Source: Eikenella glucosivorans (GTDB lineage: Bacteria > Pseudomonadota > Gammaproteobacteria > Burkholderiales > Neisseriaceae). From it: a DNA stretch of 64,000 nucleotides. The stretch spans positions 198,939 through 262,938 of the forward strand of contig NZ_JACSGR010000003.1 of NCBI RefSeq assembly GCF_016025525.2, written 5' to 3'. Position 1 is the stretch's first letter. The number at the start of each line of letters is the position of its first letter. This document shows positions 16,887-25,226 of this stretch, piece by piece. A program made the position numbers and the translations under genes. The notes under the pieces are model-generated. The model was not told the origin of the DNA. It ran no database searches and saw only the letters and a list, made by a program, of their open reading frames with translations.

Positions 16887-17999
16887 ATGTTGAAGCGCTT
16901 GATATTGAAATCGCTGACTTATCTGATTATTTTAGCCGTGGTGCTTGCCGCCGGCGGTTTTGCCTTTTATAAATTCCATCCCGTGTTCGGCGGCCAGCCC
17001 GACGAAGCGAGCATGGCGAGAATCCGCGCGTCTAAGGCGTTCAACGGCAAAGAGTTTGAAAACCTCGAGCCCACGCCGATGATGACTTCCGACGAATCGC
17101 CGTCTATCTTTGCCTGGGCCTGGCAGATGATGAACCCGCCGCCGGGCAAACACCCGGCCAAACCCCTGCCCACCGTGGCCTTGGATAAATCACGGCTCAC
17201 CGACGGCAGCGTGGCCTGGTTCGGCCATTCCACCATATTATTCCGCACCGGCGGGCAAACCTTCATCACCGACCCCGTGTTCTACAATGCCTCGCCCGTG
17301 CCCTTCACCGGCAAACCCTTCGCCATGAGTCACACCCCGACCGTGGGCGAGTTGCCCGAAATCGATGTCGTCCTGATTTCGCACGACCATTACGACCACT
17401 TGGACTACCGGGCCATCCGCGAAATCAACGCCAAGGCCAAACGCTTCATCGTCCCCCTCGGCGTGAAGGCGCACCTGCAACGCTGGGGCGTGCCCGACAG
17501 CAAAATCACCGAAATGGACTGGGAAGAACAGACCCGCGTCGGCAATATCGACATTACCTACGTCCCCGCCCGCCATTTTAGCGGCCGCACCTTCGAGCGC
17601 AACACCACCCTGTGGGGCGGCTACGTGGTCAAATCGCCCGACCTCTCCATCTATTACAGCGCCGACAGCGGCTACGGCAAACACTTTGCCGACATCATCG
17701 CCAAACACGGCCCGTTTGATTTCGCCATGATTGAAAACGGCGCATACGACAAAGGCTGGGCACTCATCCACGAAACCCCCGAACAAGCCGCCAGCGCCGT
17801 GGCCGATATTGGCGCGCCGCTGGTGATGCCGATCCATTGGGGCAAATTCGATTTGGCCAACCACCCATGGAAAGACCCCATCGAACGCTTCACCCGCGCC
17901 GCCGCCGAACGCCGCCTGCGGGTGGCCACCCCGCGCATCGGCCAAGTGTTTCAAATCAGCAACCCGCCGCAGGAAAAATGGTGGGAAGGCTTGGAATAA
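16887..17999 (+). CDS. Membrane-anchored MBL-fold metallohydrolase
   Basis: 370 residues. An N-terminal hydrophobic segment (about 9-28, YLIILAVVLAAGGFAFY) suggests a signal anchor with the enzyme in the periplasm. The metal motif HDHYDHLD is at about 166-173, preceded by WFGHSTIL and ITDPVF; YVPARHFSGR and MPIHWGKFDL give further ligands. This order matches the NAPE-PLD/RomA-like (UlaG-type) branch, whose bacterial members are often annotated outer-membrane protein RomA. Substrate unknown, possibly a phosphodiester lipid. Confidence 0.88.
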   Translation: MLKRLILKSLTYLIILAVVLAAGGFAFYKFHPVFGGQPDEASMARIRASKAFNGKEFENLEPTPMMTSDESPSIFAWAWQMMNPPPGKHPAKPLPTVALDKSRLTDGSVAWFGHSTILFRTGGQTFITDPVFYNASPVPFTGKPFAMSHTPTVGELPEIDVVLISHDHYDHLDYRAIREINAKAKRFIVPLGVKAHLQRWGVPDSKITEMDWEEQTRVGNIDITYVPARHFSGRTFERNTTLWGGYVVKSPDLSIYYSADSGYGKHFADIIAKHGPFDFAMIENGAYDKGWALIHETPEQAASAVADIGAPLVMPIHWGKFDLANHPWKDPIERFTRAAAERRLRVATPRIGQVFQISNPPQEKWWEGLE

Positions 18000-18004
18000 A
18001 GCCA

Positions 18005-18057
18005 AAGGCTACCTGAAAAATACCGCTTCTATGAAGCCGGAGATTTTCAGGTAGCCT
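18005..18057. terminator. DUS-pair terminator
   Basis: Inverted DUS copies enclose a degenerate member of the DUS-linked repeat (GCTTCTATGAAGCC). It lies between the MBL hydrolase and the convergent cupin gene. Confidence 0.65.
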
Positions 18058-18133
18058 CTTTGCATGACCAATAAACACACACAAAACACGGGCAGCCCAA
18101 TCAAACCGGCTGCCCGTTTGCCTTAATCGGCGC

Positions 18134-18622
18134 TTATTGCGCGGCCGGCGCGCTCGGCAGCTGGCCGATGAAGTTGATGAAGCGCATGGGGCGGCGGCCG
18201 GTATTTTTCAGCGCATGCGACTGGCCGGGGCGGGCCATGGTGATGTCGCCGGCGGATACCGGGGTTTCCTTGCCGTTGGAATCGGTGAACACGCCGCGGC
18301 CTTCCACAATCAGATACACGTCTTCATTATTGGCGTGTTTGTGCAGGCCCACAGAGGCGCCGGGCGGCAGGGTCATCCAGCCGATTTCGCGGATGGCATC
18401 TTGCTCGCCGGTTTGGTGGCGGGTGTAGGCGAAGCGGCCGAGCAGCTGGCCTTGGCCGCCGGCGGCTTGGTCACGGTCCCAGCGTTGCAGCTCGGAGAAT
18501 TTGTATACCTGAACGCTGCGGTCTACCGGGGTTTTGCTCGGCTCGTTGATGTCGCGCGCCCAGGCGCCGGAGCCGGCCAGCAAGGCAACGGCGGCAAGGG
18601 ATAAGGCTACTTTTTTCATCAT
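18134..18622 (-). CDS. Exported cupin-domain protein
   Basis: 162 residues with a Sec signal peptide (MMKKVALSLAAVALLAGSGAWA). The cupin barrel has motif 1 PPGASVGLHKHANNEDVYLIVEGRGVF, whose His/His/Glu set can bind a metal, and motif 2 GDITMARPGQSHALKNTG. These periplasmic cupins have no assigned reaction. Single gene; a second in-frame ATG lies one codon in. Confidence 0.85.
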   Translation of the reverse strand: MMKKVALSLAAVALLAGSGAWARDINEPSKTPVDRSVQVYKFSELQRWDRDQAAGGQGQLLGRFAYTRHQTGEQDAIREIGWMTLPPGASVGLHKHANNEDVYLIVEGRGVFTDSNGKETPVSAGDITMARPGQSHALKNTGRRPMRFINFIGQLPSAPAAQ

Positions 18623-19233
18623 GCACTCCTTAAGGGTTGGTTGGAAAGAAAGGGGAACGGCAAATTCGGCGGAATGCTATGCGTTTTGCCGAAACGGGGT
18701 CAAGACGACGGCGCGGCGGGCGGGGCATTATCTGGCGCTTATTTGATGTAGGCCAAAACGGTGTGAATATGGAAGCTGCGTTTTCAGGTAGCCCTCATGC
18801 GGCAGAAGGCTACCTGAAACGCGGCTTCAATGCAGTGAAAATAAACAGGGCGGGCGTTTGCGCAGGCAAAACGCGGGTTGCGGCAGAGTGGGAAGCGGCA
18901 AGCCGGCCCTTACTTAGTTTGGATGCGGTAGCCCGCCGTGGGAGAAAGCCATAACAATCCGACTGTTGGCGGGAAGTGTCGTTTTTGCGCGGCGGGATAC
19001 AGGTTTTTGGCGTATTGCGGGCGAAACTTGCTATAATCGCGGGCGCATTGCGGCGGCTTGCTTTTTTATTGCTGCCAATTAAATGCATTAAAACACATCA
19101 GGCTGCCTTTGAGGCTACCTGAAAATTTCCGGAGCAGCCGGCGCTCCGTCCGATACGCCGGCACAGCGGCGCGCCACCGGCATTATCAGCCCAAGCACGG
19201 CGCGCCAACCCAATTAATCCTGATAGGAGATTC
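18623..19233. other. Intergenic region and infC leader
   Basis: 611 bases without a gene. It holds an inverted/forward DUS pair (18782-18819) followed by a member of the GCTTCAATGC repeat group (18820-18834), the infC promoter (19007-19037), one DUS near 19112 and a GC-rich leader up to the infC ribosome site. thrS, the usual neighbour of infC, is not here. Confidence 0.55.
19007..19037 (+). promoter_or_regulatory. Predicted infC promoter
   Basis: A perfect -10 hexamer TATAAT at 19032-19037 with TTGGCG at 19007-19012 as -35 (19-base spacer). It leaves a leader of about 190 bases before the infC start. Confidence 0.55.
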
Positions 19234-19755
19234 ATCATCGCACAAGAACGCGAAGCACGCATCAACGGCGAAATCAGCGCCAAAGAAGTGCGTTTAATCA
19301 GCGGCACGGGCGAGCAGCTCGGCATCGTAACCGTGAAAGAAGCCCTGGCCATGGCCGAAGAGCAAGACGTGGATTTGGTGGAGATTTCCCCCACCGCCAA
19401 GCCCCCCGTCTGCAAACTGATGGACTACGGCAAATACAAATACGAGCAATCGAAAAAGCGCGACGAAGCCAAGAAAAAGCAAAAGCAGGTGCAGATTAAG
19501 GAAATCAAATTCCGCCCCGGCACCGACGAAGGCGACTACCAAATCAAAATGCGCAACGTCAACCGCTTCCTCGCCGACGGCGACAAAGTCAAAATCACCC
19601 TGCGCTTCCGCGGCCGCGAAATGGCCCACCAGCACTTGGGCGCGCAGCTTCTGGAGCGCGTGAAGGCCGATTTGGCCGAAGTGGCCGCCGTGGAGCAGTT
19701 CCCGAAAATGGAAGGCCGCCAGATGGTGATGATGGTTGCGCCGAAGAAAAAGTAA
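19234..19755 (+). CDS. infC: Translation initiation factor IF-3 (AUC start)
   Basis: About 173 residues. The reading frame homologous to neisserial IF3 begins IAQEREARINGEISAKEVRL, but no ATG, GTG or TTG is present at its head; two tandem ATC codons (19234, 19237) follow the ribosome site AGGAG (19225-19229). Rare AUU/AUC starts are the basis of IF3 autoregulation in other bacteria, since IF3 rejects non-canonical starts. The 7-base spacing favours 19237; homology favours 19234. VEISPTAKPPVCKLMDYGK and GREMAHQHLG are hallmark motifs. First gene of infC-rpmI-rplT. Confidence 0.93.
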   Translation: MIAQEREARINGEISAKEVRLISGTGEQLGIVTVKEALAMAEEQDVDLVEISPTAKPPVCKLMDYGKYKYEQSKKRDEAKKKQKQVQIKEIKFRPGTDEGDYQIKMRNVNRFLADGDKVKITLRFRGREMAHQHLGAQLLERVKADLAEVAAVEQFPKMEGRQMVMMVAPKKK

Positions 19756-19905
19756 CCGTATAATCCGCCGTTTTCCGCTCCGCCGCACGCGGGAAACGGC
19801 TTTGATGTTGTGTGCGGCATAAAACCGTGGTGCCGGGTTGCAAGCGCCGCCTGATTTTCAGGTAGCCTCCCGATGCCTAATTCGATAAACCGATGGAGTT
19901 TTCCC

Positions 19906-20103
19906 ATGCCTAAAATGAAAACCAAATCCAGTGCGAAGAAACGCTTCAAAGTGCTGGGCAACGGCGGCGTGAAACGCGCTCATGCGTTCAAACGCCACAT
20001 CCTCACCAAAAAAACCACTAAGAACAAACGCCAGCTGCGCGGCACCTCTATGGTGAACGAGCGCGACGTGGCTTCCGTTCACAGAATGTTGCCCTACGCA
20101 TAA
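19906..20103 (+). CDS. rpmI: 50S ribosomal protein L35
   Basis: 65 residues, MPKMKTKSSAKKRFKVLG..., full length and very basic. An upstream in-frame ATG at 19873 would add 11 non-homologous residues and is rejected. The 150-base gap after infC contains an inverted DUS near 19857. Usual position in the infC-rpmI-rplT operon. Confidence 0.97.
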   Translation: MPKMKTKSSAKKRFKVLGNGGVKRAHAFKRHILTKKTTKNKRQLRGTSMVNERDVASVHRMLPYA

Positions 20104-20116
20104 AGGAGTCTGAAAT

Positions 20117-20473
20117 ATGCCACGCGTAAAACGCGGTGTAACCGCACGTGCCCGTCATAAAAAAGTATTAGCCCTGGCCAAAGGCTACCGCGGCCGCCGT
20201 AAAAACGTCTACCGCGTTGCCAAGCAGGCGGTGATGAAGGCAGGCCAATATGCCTACCGCGACCGCCGCCAGCGCAAACGCCAGTTCCGCCAGCTGTGGA
20301 TTGCCCGTATCAATGCCGGCGCTCGCCAAAACGGCTTGTCTTACAGCAAGTTCATGAATGGCCTGAAACGCGCCGCCATCGAGCTGGACCGCAAAGTGTT
20401 GGCCGATTTGGCCGTGTTCGACAAAGCTGCTTTCGCGCAGCTGGTTGAAAAAGCCAAAGCCGCTTTGGCCTAA
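20117..20473 (+). CDS. rplT: 50S ribosomal protein L20
   Basis: 118 residues, MPRVKRGVTARARHKKVLALAKGYRGR..., full length. L20 binds 23S rRNA early in assembly and in other bacteria represses its own operon by binding the leader mRNA. It starts 13 bases after rpmI with a good ribosome site (AAAGGAG). Confidence 0.98.
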   Translation: MPRVKRGVTARARHKKVLALAKGYRGRRKNVYRVAKQAVMKAGQYAYRDRRQRKRQFRQLWIARINAGARQNGLSYSKFMNGLKRAAIELDRKVLADLAVFDKAAFAQLVEKAKAALA

Positions 20474-20493
20474 GCCACGCAAGTAAATAAAGC

Positions 20494-20523
20494 TCAGCCG
20501 GGAAGGTTTCCTTTCCCGGCTGA
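20494..20523 (+). terminator. Hairpin after rplT
   Basis: A stem with arms TCAGCCGGGAA and TTCCCGGCTGA around a short loop, 21 bases past the rplT stop. No T-run follows on the plus strand, so termination may be weak or Rho-assisted. Confidence 0.6.
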
Positions 20524-20545
20524 ATTGCGTTCGGCGCGGGTGGAA

Positions 20546-20708
20546 GGTTTTGTCTTCGCAAAAACTTTGTTGCGTTTTATTGGGTGCCATCAGCGCTTCG
20601 TTGGTGCAAAACCCGCTTTGCCCGTTTTCAGGTAGCCCTAGCCTGCAAAAGGCTACCTGAAAACGAGATTTGCGCCAGGAAGGCGGGTTTTGGCGAAGCT
20701 AAAAAATA
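20546..20708. repeat. DUS pair within DUS-linked repeat copies
   Basis: Facing DUS copies near 20626 (inverted) and 20651 (forward). Each is flanked on its outer side by a diverged member of the dispersed repeat (left arm TCTTCGCAAAAACTTTG near 20550; right arm GGCGAAGCTAAAAAA near 20690). Confidence 0.65.
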
Positions 20709-20719
20709 GTGCCCGGCGG

Positions 20720-20734
20720 TGTTATACTATCGCA
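20720..20734 (+). promoter_or_regulatory. Possible Zur operator overlapping the promoter
   Basis: TGTTATACTATCGCA resembles the neisserial Zur box (TGTTATnnnATAACA) in its left two thirds and overlaps a -10-like TATACT. If real, Zur would repress the ydfG-zur-GTPase transcript when zinc is ample. The right arm fits poorly, so this is tentative. Confidence 0.3.
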
Positions 20735-20762
20735 CCTTTCAACCAATCATAACGGGGGCGAT

Positions 20763-21533
20763 ATGAGCATTTTGGTAACCGGCGCATCGGCCGGATTCGG
20801 GCGGGCAATCTGCCGCAAGCTGATTGGGGCGGGCTACCGCGTGATCGGCGCGGCGCGGCGGGCCGACAAGCTGGCCGAGTTGCGCACGGAATTGGGCGAA
20901 AACTTCCTGCCGCTGACGATGGACGTGGGCGATACGGCCTCGGTGGATGCCGCCTTACAAGGGCTACCTGAAAACTTTGCCCAGATCGATTGCCTAGTGA
21001 ACAATGCCGGCCTGGCGCTGGGCTTGGATCCGGCTTATCAGGCCGATTTTGCCGACTGGCAGACCATGATCCAAACCAATGTCATCGGCCTTTCCTACCT
21101 CACCCGCCAAGTGCTGCCCGGCATGGTGGCGCGGGGCAAGGGCTATGTGATCAACCTCGGCTCGGTGGTCGGCACCTACCCCTACCCGGGCGGCAATGTG
21201 TACGGCGCCACCAAGGCCTATGTGCGCCAGTTCAGCCTCAATCTGCGCGCCGATTTGGCCGGCACGGGCGTGCGCGTGAGCAACATCGAGCCGGGCTTGT
21301 GTGGCGATACGGAGTTTTCCAACGTGCGCTTCAAGGGCGACGACCAACGCGCCGCCGATTTGTATGCCAACGTGGGCTTCATCCGCCCGGAAGACATCGC
21401 CGATACCGTGCTGTGGCTGTACCAGCGGCCGGCGCATATGAATGTGAACAGCATCGAAATCATGCCCGCCGCGCAGAGTTTTGCCGCCTTAACGGTAACG
21501 CGCCGGCCCGCAGAAGAAAAGGAATCGCCATGA
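20763..21533 (+). CDS. ydfG: YdfG-like SDR (3-hydroxy acid dehydrogenase)
   Basis: 256 residues from MSILVTGASAGFG; cofactor motif TGASAGFG and RRADKL suggest NADP(H), NNAGLALG follows, and the catalytic set is GSVVGTYPY..VYGATKAYV. It matches the YdfG group (NADP-dependent oxidation of serine, allo-threonine and 3-hydroxy acids, or malonic semialdehyde reduction). The phrase GLPENFA is encoded by an in-frame DUS. The TGA overlaps the ATG of zur (ATGA), so the two are translationally linked. Confidence 0.88.
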   Translation: MSILVTGASAGFGRAICRKLIGAGYRVIGAARRADKLAELRTELGENFLPLTMDVGDTASVDAALQGLPENFAQIDCLVNNAGLALGLDPAYQADFADWQTMIQTNVIGLSYLTRQVLPGMVARGKGYVINLGSVVGTYPYPGGNVYGATKAYVRQFSLNLRADLAGTGVRVSNIEPGLCGDTEFSNVRFKGDDQRAADLYANVGFIRPEDIADTVLWLYQRPAHMNVNSIEIMPAAQSFAALTVTRRPAEEKESP

Positions 21534-22018
21534 GCGAGCATACCGCACCCAACCACAAAGCCGCCATCATCGAGCGTGCACGCGCCCAGGGCCTGCAGAT
21601 CACCGCGCTACGCGAGCAGGTGCTGGACATTGTGTTGCAGCAGGAAGGCGTGATCAAAGCCTATACCGTGCTGGCGCAGATGCAGCAGCGCAGCAAGGGT
21701 GTGGTGGCGCCGCCCACCGCCTACCGCGCGTTGGATTTTTGGGCGGAGCACGGCGTGCTGCACAAAGTGGCGGCAGTGAACGGCTATGTGCTGTGCAGCC
21801 ACGCCCGCCACGATTGCGACGAGCACTGCCACAGCCCCGACGAACAAAGCCGCCACCACAGCGCCTTTATCTTGGTGTGCACCGAATGCGGCGCCACCGA
21901 CGAGCAAACGCTGAGCCGGGAATGGCGCGCATTGCGGGCGGGCGTGGCGGCGCGCGGGTTTAAACTCAAAGAGGAACACGTTGTTTTAACAGGAATATGC
22001 AAAGAATGTCAGCAATAA
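21530..22018 (+). CDS. zur: Zinc uptake regulator (Fur family)
   Basis: 162 residues. The winged-helix part (AQGLQITALREQVLDIVLQQ..VVAPPTAYRALDFWAEHGVLHKV) and the C-terminal metal region (CSHARHDCDEHCHSPDEQSRHHSAFILVCTECG..CKECQQ) with two CxxC pairs match Zur. The extra His/Cys-rich loop is typical of neisserial Zur. With zinc it represses zinc-uptake genes. It overlaps ydfG upstream and the COG0523 GTPase downstream, a zinc-linked neighbour. Confidence 0.93.
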   Translation: MSEHTAPNHKAAIIERARAQGLQITALREQVLDIVLQQEGVIKAYTVLAQMQQRSKGVVAPPTAYRALDFWAEHGVLHKVAAVNGYVLCSHARHDCDEHCHSPDEQSRHHSAFILVCTECGATDEQTLSREWRALRAGVAARGFKLKEEHVVLTGICKECQQ

Positions 22019-22935
22019 AGAAAGCAAAAGTGCATTTGGTGTCCGGCTTTTTGGGCACCGGCAAAACCACCGCCCTGCGCCACCTGATGGAGCAGAAAAA
22101 CCCCGATGAAAAATGGGTGATCGTGGTGAACGAGTTTGGCGAAATCGGCATCGACGGCGCCGTGTTGAGCGACAACGGCATCCCCGTGGCCGAGATTGCC
22201 GGCGGCTGCCTGTGCTGCGTGGCCGGCGCGCAGATGGGCACCACCATCAACCGCATGGTGAGCGGCAACAAGCCCGACCGCATCATCATCGAAGCCAGCG
22301 GCCTGGCGCACGCCGCCAGCGTGATCGACGAGCTGCGTGCCAAGCCCTTCGACCAAATGCTGGATATCGGCGCCGTGTTCACGCTGGTGGACCCGCGCCA
22401 GTTTGTGAACCCGGAATACGCCAACCAGCCGCTCTACCGCGATCAGGTGAGCGTGGCCGACGTGCTGGTGGCCAACAAGGTGGATATGTGTTCGCCCGAA
22501 GAGCTGGCCGAGTTCCGCCGCCGCGCCGCCAAGCTGTTCCCGCCCAAGGCGGCAGTGGTGGAAACGCAGGATGCCTATTTGGATATCGCGCTGCTGGAAA
22601 CCCCGGTGGCGGAAAAAAGCCGCTATCGCATCAAGGAGCTGGCCGACAACACCATGGGCTTCCAATCGCAGGGCTATACCTTCCCCGCCGACAGTAGCTT
22701 CGACGGCGAAAAGCTTACCAAGTTTTTCAACGATCTGCCCAAGCTGTGCGACGGCCTGGTGCGTGCCAAGGGCGTGTTTAAGGTGCTGGGCAGCTGGGTG
22801 TGGCTCAATTGGAGCGAGGGGCAGTGGGGCGCCAACCAGGTGGCGTGGCGGCGCGACAGCCGCTTTGAAGTGATCGCCAAATCGTTCGACAGCGATGTGC
22901 TGGAGCAGCGGTTGCAGGCGGCGTTGGAGAAATAA
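21997..22935 (+). CDS. COG0523 zinc metallochaperone GTPase
   Basis: 312 residues (309 if the inner ATG at 22006 is used). P-loop GFLGTGKTT, the family metal motif GGCLCC (CxCC) and NKVD (guanine specificity) mark a CobW/YeiR/ZigA-type G3E GTPase. Such proteins hand zinc to key enzymes under zinc starvation. It overlaps the end of zur, so it is probably a Zur-regulated member of the same transcript. The His-rich tail seen in some members is absent. Confidence 0.93.
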   Translation: MQRMSAIKKAKVHLVSGFLGTGKTTALRHLMEQKNPDEKWVIVVNEFGEIGIDGAVLSDNGIPVAEIAGGCLCCVAGAQMGTTINRMVSGNKPDRIIIEASGLAHAASVIDELRAKPFDQMLDIGAVFTLVDPRQFVNPEYANQPLYRDQVSVADVLVANKVDMCSPEELAEFRRRAAKLFPPKAAVVETQDAYLDIALLETPVAEKSRYRIKELADNTMGFQSQGYTFPADSSFDGEKLTKFFNDLPKLCDGLVRAKGVFKVLGSWVWLNWSEGQWGANQVAWRRDSRFEVIAKSFDSDVLEQRLQAALEK

Positions 22936-22964
22936 GCGGGAGGCCAGCTGAAAAGCAAAGCGCA

Positions 22965-23006
22965 TTTTTCAGGTAGCCTCAATTCGATAGCAGGCTACCT
23001 GAAAAT
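22965..23006. terminator. DUS pair after the zinc operon
   Basis: Inverted DUS copies around a 16-base loop, about 30 bases past the GTPase stop. A likely terminator of ydfG-zur-GTPase. Confidence 0.6.
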
Positions 23007-23056
23007 GTGGGCGGCAATGCGGCAGCGAAGAAACGGGTGTTCGTAAGGAGGATGCA

Positions 23057-23320
23057 ATGAAATCCGGGATGCTGATTTCGCAGAGGATACATGAAATACG
23101 ATTGGCTTTGAGGGCGTTTCCACTGCCATACGTTTTCCTATGCCTGTTTGTGCCGCTCGGCCTTGGCTCGTTTTTGGCCGGCTTGACGGTCGCTGGTTTG
23201 GAGCCGACGGGTTTATCTGCTGCTCGAATTCTGTTTGCTGCACGGATTGGTTTTGCTGGCGCTGCCGCTATCGCGGCGGTGGGCACTTTGTTGGAATATG
23301 TTCAACGGATTAAATCGTAA
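23057..23320 (+). CDS. Small membrane protein, unknown
   Basis: 87 residues with two predicted membrane helices (about 24-46, PYVFLCLFVPLGLGSFLAGL, and 55-79). A strong ribosome site (AAGGAGG) lies 6 bases before the ATG, and DUS copies flank the gene on both sides. No family recognised. Confidence 0.6.
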   Translation: MKSGMLISQRIHEIRLALRAFPLPYVFLCLFVPLGLGSFLAGLTVAGLEPTGLSAARILFAARIGFAGAAAIAAVGTLLEYVQRIKS

Positions 23321-23360
23321 TTTGTGAATTTCTCTGCTCCGGATGACCGCTGAATCAGTT

Positions 23361-23396
23361 TGAGGCTACCTGAAAATCCGTTTTTCAGGTAGCCTC
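23361..23396. terminator. DUS-pair terminator
   Basis: Inverted DUS copies separated by a few bases after the small membrane protein gene, 40 bases from its stop. Confidence 0.7.
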
Positions 23397-23427
23397 TCCC
23401 CTTTAGAAACACACTCCGCAAACCATT

Positions 23428-24054
23428 ATGCTCACTCCGCAAAGCTGCGACCTGTTCCAACGCCCGTTTTTCCAGTTCGCGCAAATCCGCCAATACCAGC
23501 CCGAAACCGAAGCGCAAACCAAGGCGGAATACAAAGCCGCGTGGCAGATGTGGCGCGCGCTCATTTTTCAGGTAGCCTCCGGGCTGGGCGCGGGTTTTGC
23601 CCCGCCGCACATCGAGCGCTGGTGCAACGGCTGGCAGGTGCGCGCGCACTTTTTCGCCTATTTCAAATACGCCGCCCATGCCGACACGGCGGTGATCCTT
23701 TCGCTGCTGCTCAACCGCCGCCGGCTCACCGCCAGCCTAGAATGGCACGAATACCGCGCGGCAAAATCTACCCTGCCGCTGGCCTGCTACCAGCAGGCGC
23801 TGGCCGGTTTCCCGCGCCATGAGTTTGCCGACTTCCAAATCTGGCACGGCCGCGACAGCGAATATGCCGACTACCCCGCCGTATCTTCCGCGCCCGCCGC
23901 CACGTTTGCCCTGCAAGACGCCGCCGATTTCCTCTGCCTCGGCCGCCATTTGGAGCGCGATGAATTGGAGCAGGCCGACAGTGCGGCCTGGATGGCGGAG
24001 AGCATCCGCCGCCTGCTGCCGGTGTATGAGGCGTGTCACAATGTGCGGCTTTAA
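23428..24054 (+). CDS. HI_0552-like conserved protein
   Basis: 208 residues. The opening MLTPQSCDLFQRPFFQFAQIRQYQPE, then HIERWCNGWQVRAHFFAYFKY, SLLLNRRRLTASLEWHEY and FQIWHGRDSEYADY, resemble a small family typified by HI_0552. As I recall, databases label it glucose-6-phosphate 1-dehydrogenase on weak grounds; it lacks the Rossmann and G6PD motifs, so I would not use that name. The codons FQVAS come from an in-frame inverted DUS. Function unknown. Confidence 0.65.
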   Translation: MLTPQSCDLFQRPFFQFAQIRQYQPETEAQTKAEYKAAWQMWRALIFQVASGLGAGFAPPHIERWCNGWQVRAHFFAYFKYAAHADTAVILSLLLNRRRLTASLEWHEYRAAKSTLPLACYQQALAGFPRHEFADFQIWHGRDSEYADYPAVSSAPAATFALQDAADFLCLGRHLERDELEQADSAAWMAESIRRLLPVYEACHNVRL

Positions 24055-24296
24055 GCGGAACACGGCGGGCCGCCGCGCGTTGGTTTTGCGCCCTGCGCTG
24101 CTGTTGCAGGCTACCTGAAAACGTATCGGCAACAGAGCGGGTGCTGCCGGGCTGCCGTTTGGTTTTGCCCGTTCCGCCATCATTTTCAGGTAGCCTGTTC
24201 ATACCCTTCTGCGGGAGGGTGGCAAACCGCAGGCTTGCCCAACAAGCGGCTTGTTGCAAGCGGCTGTTTCAAACAACAAAACATCGGAGAAACCAA

Positions 24297-25064
24297 GTGG
24301 ACATCCCCTTTCTGCTTTTGCTGGCCGCCGGCTTCCTGGCCGGCCTGATGGACGCGGCGGTGGGCGGCGGCGGGCTGCTGCAACTGCCCGCGCTGTTCGG
24401 CGTGCTGCCGGCCGCCACGCCCGTGCCCACCGTGTTGGGCACCAACAAGCTGGGTTCTTTCGCCGGCACGCTCACTGCCGCCGCGCATTTTGCCCGCCGC
24501 ATCCCGCTGCCGTGGAAGATGCTGCTGCCGGCCGGCGCGCTGGCGTTTGCCGCTTCGTTTACCGGGGCGAAACTGGTGGCCTATGTGCCGATGCAGTATA
24601 TGAAGCCGGCCATGCTGGCCATCATGATTGCCATGTTTGCCTACACCTTTTTCCGCAAAGATTTGGGGCAAACGGCGCGCACCACCGCGCTCTCGCGGCG
24701 CGAAACGGCGCTGGGCATGGCCTTCGGCGCGGCCATCGGCTTCTACGACGGCATTTTCGGCCCGGGCACGGGCAGCCTGCTGGCCTTCGTGTTTGTGCGC
24801 TTCTTCGCCTACGATTTCCTCACCGCCACCGCCTGCGCCAAAGTGATTAATTTAATGACCAATCTGGCGGCGCTGAGCTTTTTCGTGCCCAACCAGCATG
24901 TGCTGTGGCAGTGGGCGCTGCCCCTGGCGGCAGCCAACCTGGCGGGCGGCTTTTGCGGCGCCAAGCTGGCCGTGCTGGGCGGCAGCCGCTGGTTGCGCTA
25001 TGGCTTTATGGCGCTGCTGTGCCTTTTGATCGGCAATTTTGCCCGCCAGCTGTGGCTGGGCTGA
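24297..25064 (+). CDS. TSUP-family permease (TauE/SafE-like)
   Basis: 255 residues from GTG 24297, supported by ribosome site GGAGA and by the helix starting DIPFLLLLAAGFLAGLMDAAVGGGGLLQLPAL, the TSUP signature. A second repeat signature, GFYDGIFGPGTGSLLAFVFVR, is present, giving about eight helices. These permeases export sulfite, sulfoacetate or other organic sulfur anions; the substrate here is unknown. metZ, a sulfur-assimilation gene, follows on the same strand, which loosely fits sulfur traffic. Confidence 0.9.
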   Translation: MDIPFLLLLAAGFLAGLMDAAVGGGGLLQLPALFGVLPAATPVPTVLGTNKLGSFAGTLTAAAHFARRIPLPWKMLLPAGALAFAASFTGAKLVAYVPMQYMKPAMLAIMIAMFAYTFFRKDLGQTARTTALSRRETALGMAFGAAIGFYDGIFGPGTGSLLAFVFVRFFAYDFLTATACAKVINLMTNLAALSFFVPNQHVLWQWALPLAAANLAGGFCGAKLAVLGGSRWLRYGFMALLCLLIGNFARQLWLG

Positions 25065-25135
25065 GGTCGGGTTTTCGGCGGCGGGCAAAAAGAGTATGCT
25101 TGCGGCTGAAGATTGCTTTGTTCCCTTGATATTGG

Positions 25136-25187
25136 TTTTTCAGGTAGCCCCAGGGCCTGCCCATAAGCCCTAAAGGCTACCTGAAAA
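25136..25187. repeat. DUS pair upstream of metZ
   Basis: An inverted DUS followed by a forward DUS about 20 bases later. It could terminate the permease transcript. Confidence 0.6.
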
Positions 25188-25226
25188 ATATTTATCCTTG
25201 CCCTTCATTTAATTGGAAAAGACATC

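Noticed and set aside
23428..24054. Glucose-6-phosphate dehydrogenase
   Set aside because: The family label may exist in databases, but the protein lacks the nucleotide-binding and active-site motifs of that enzyme.
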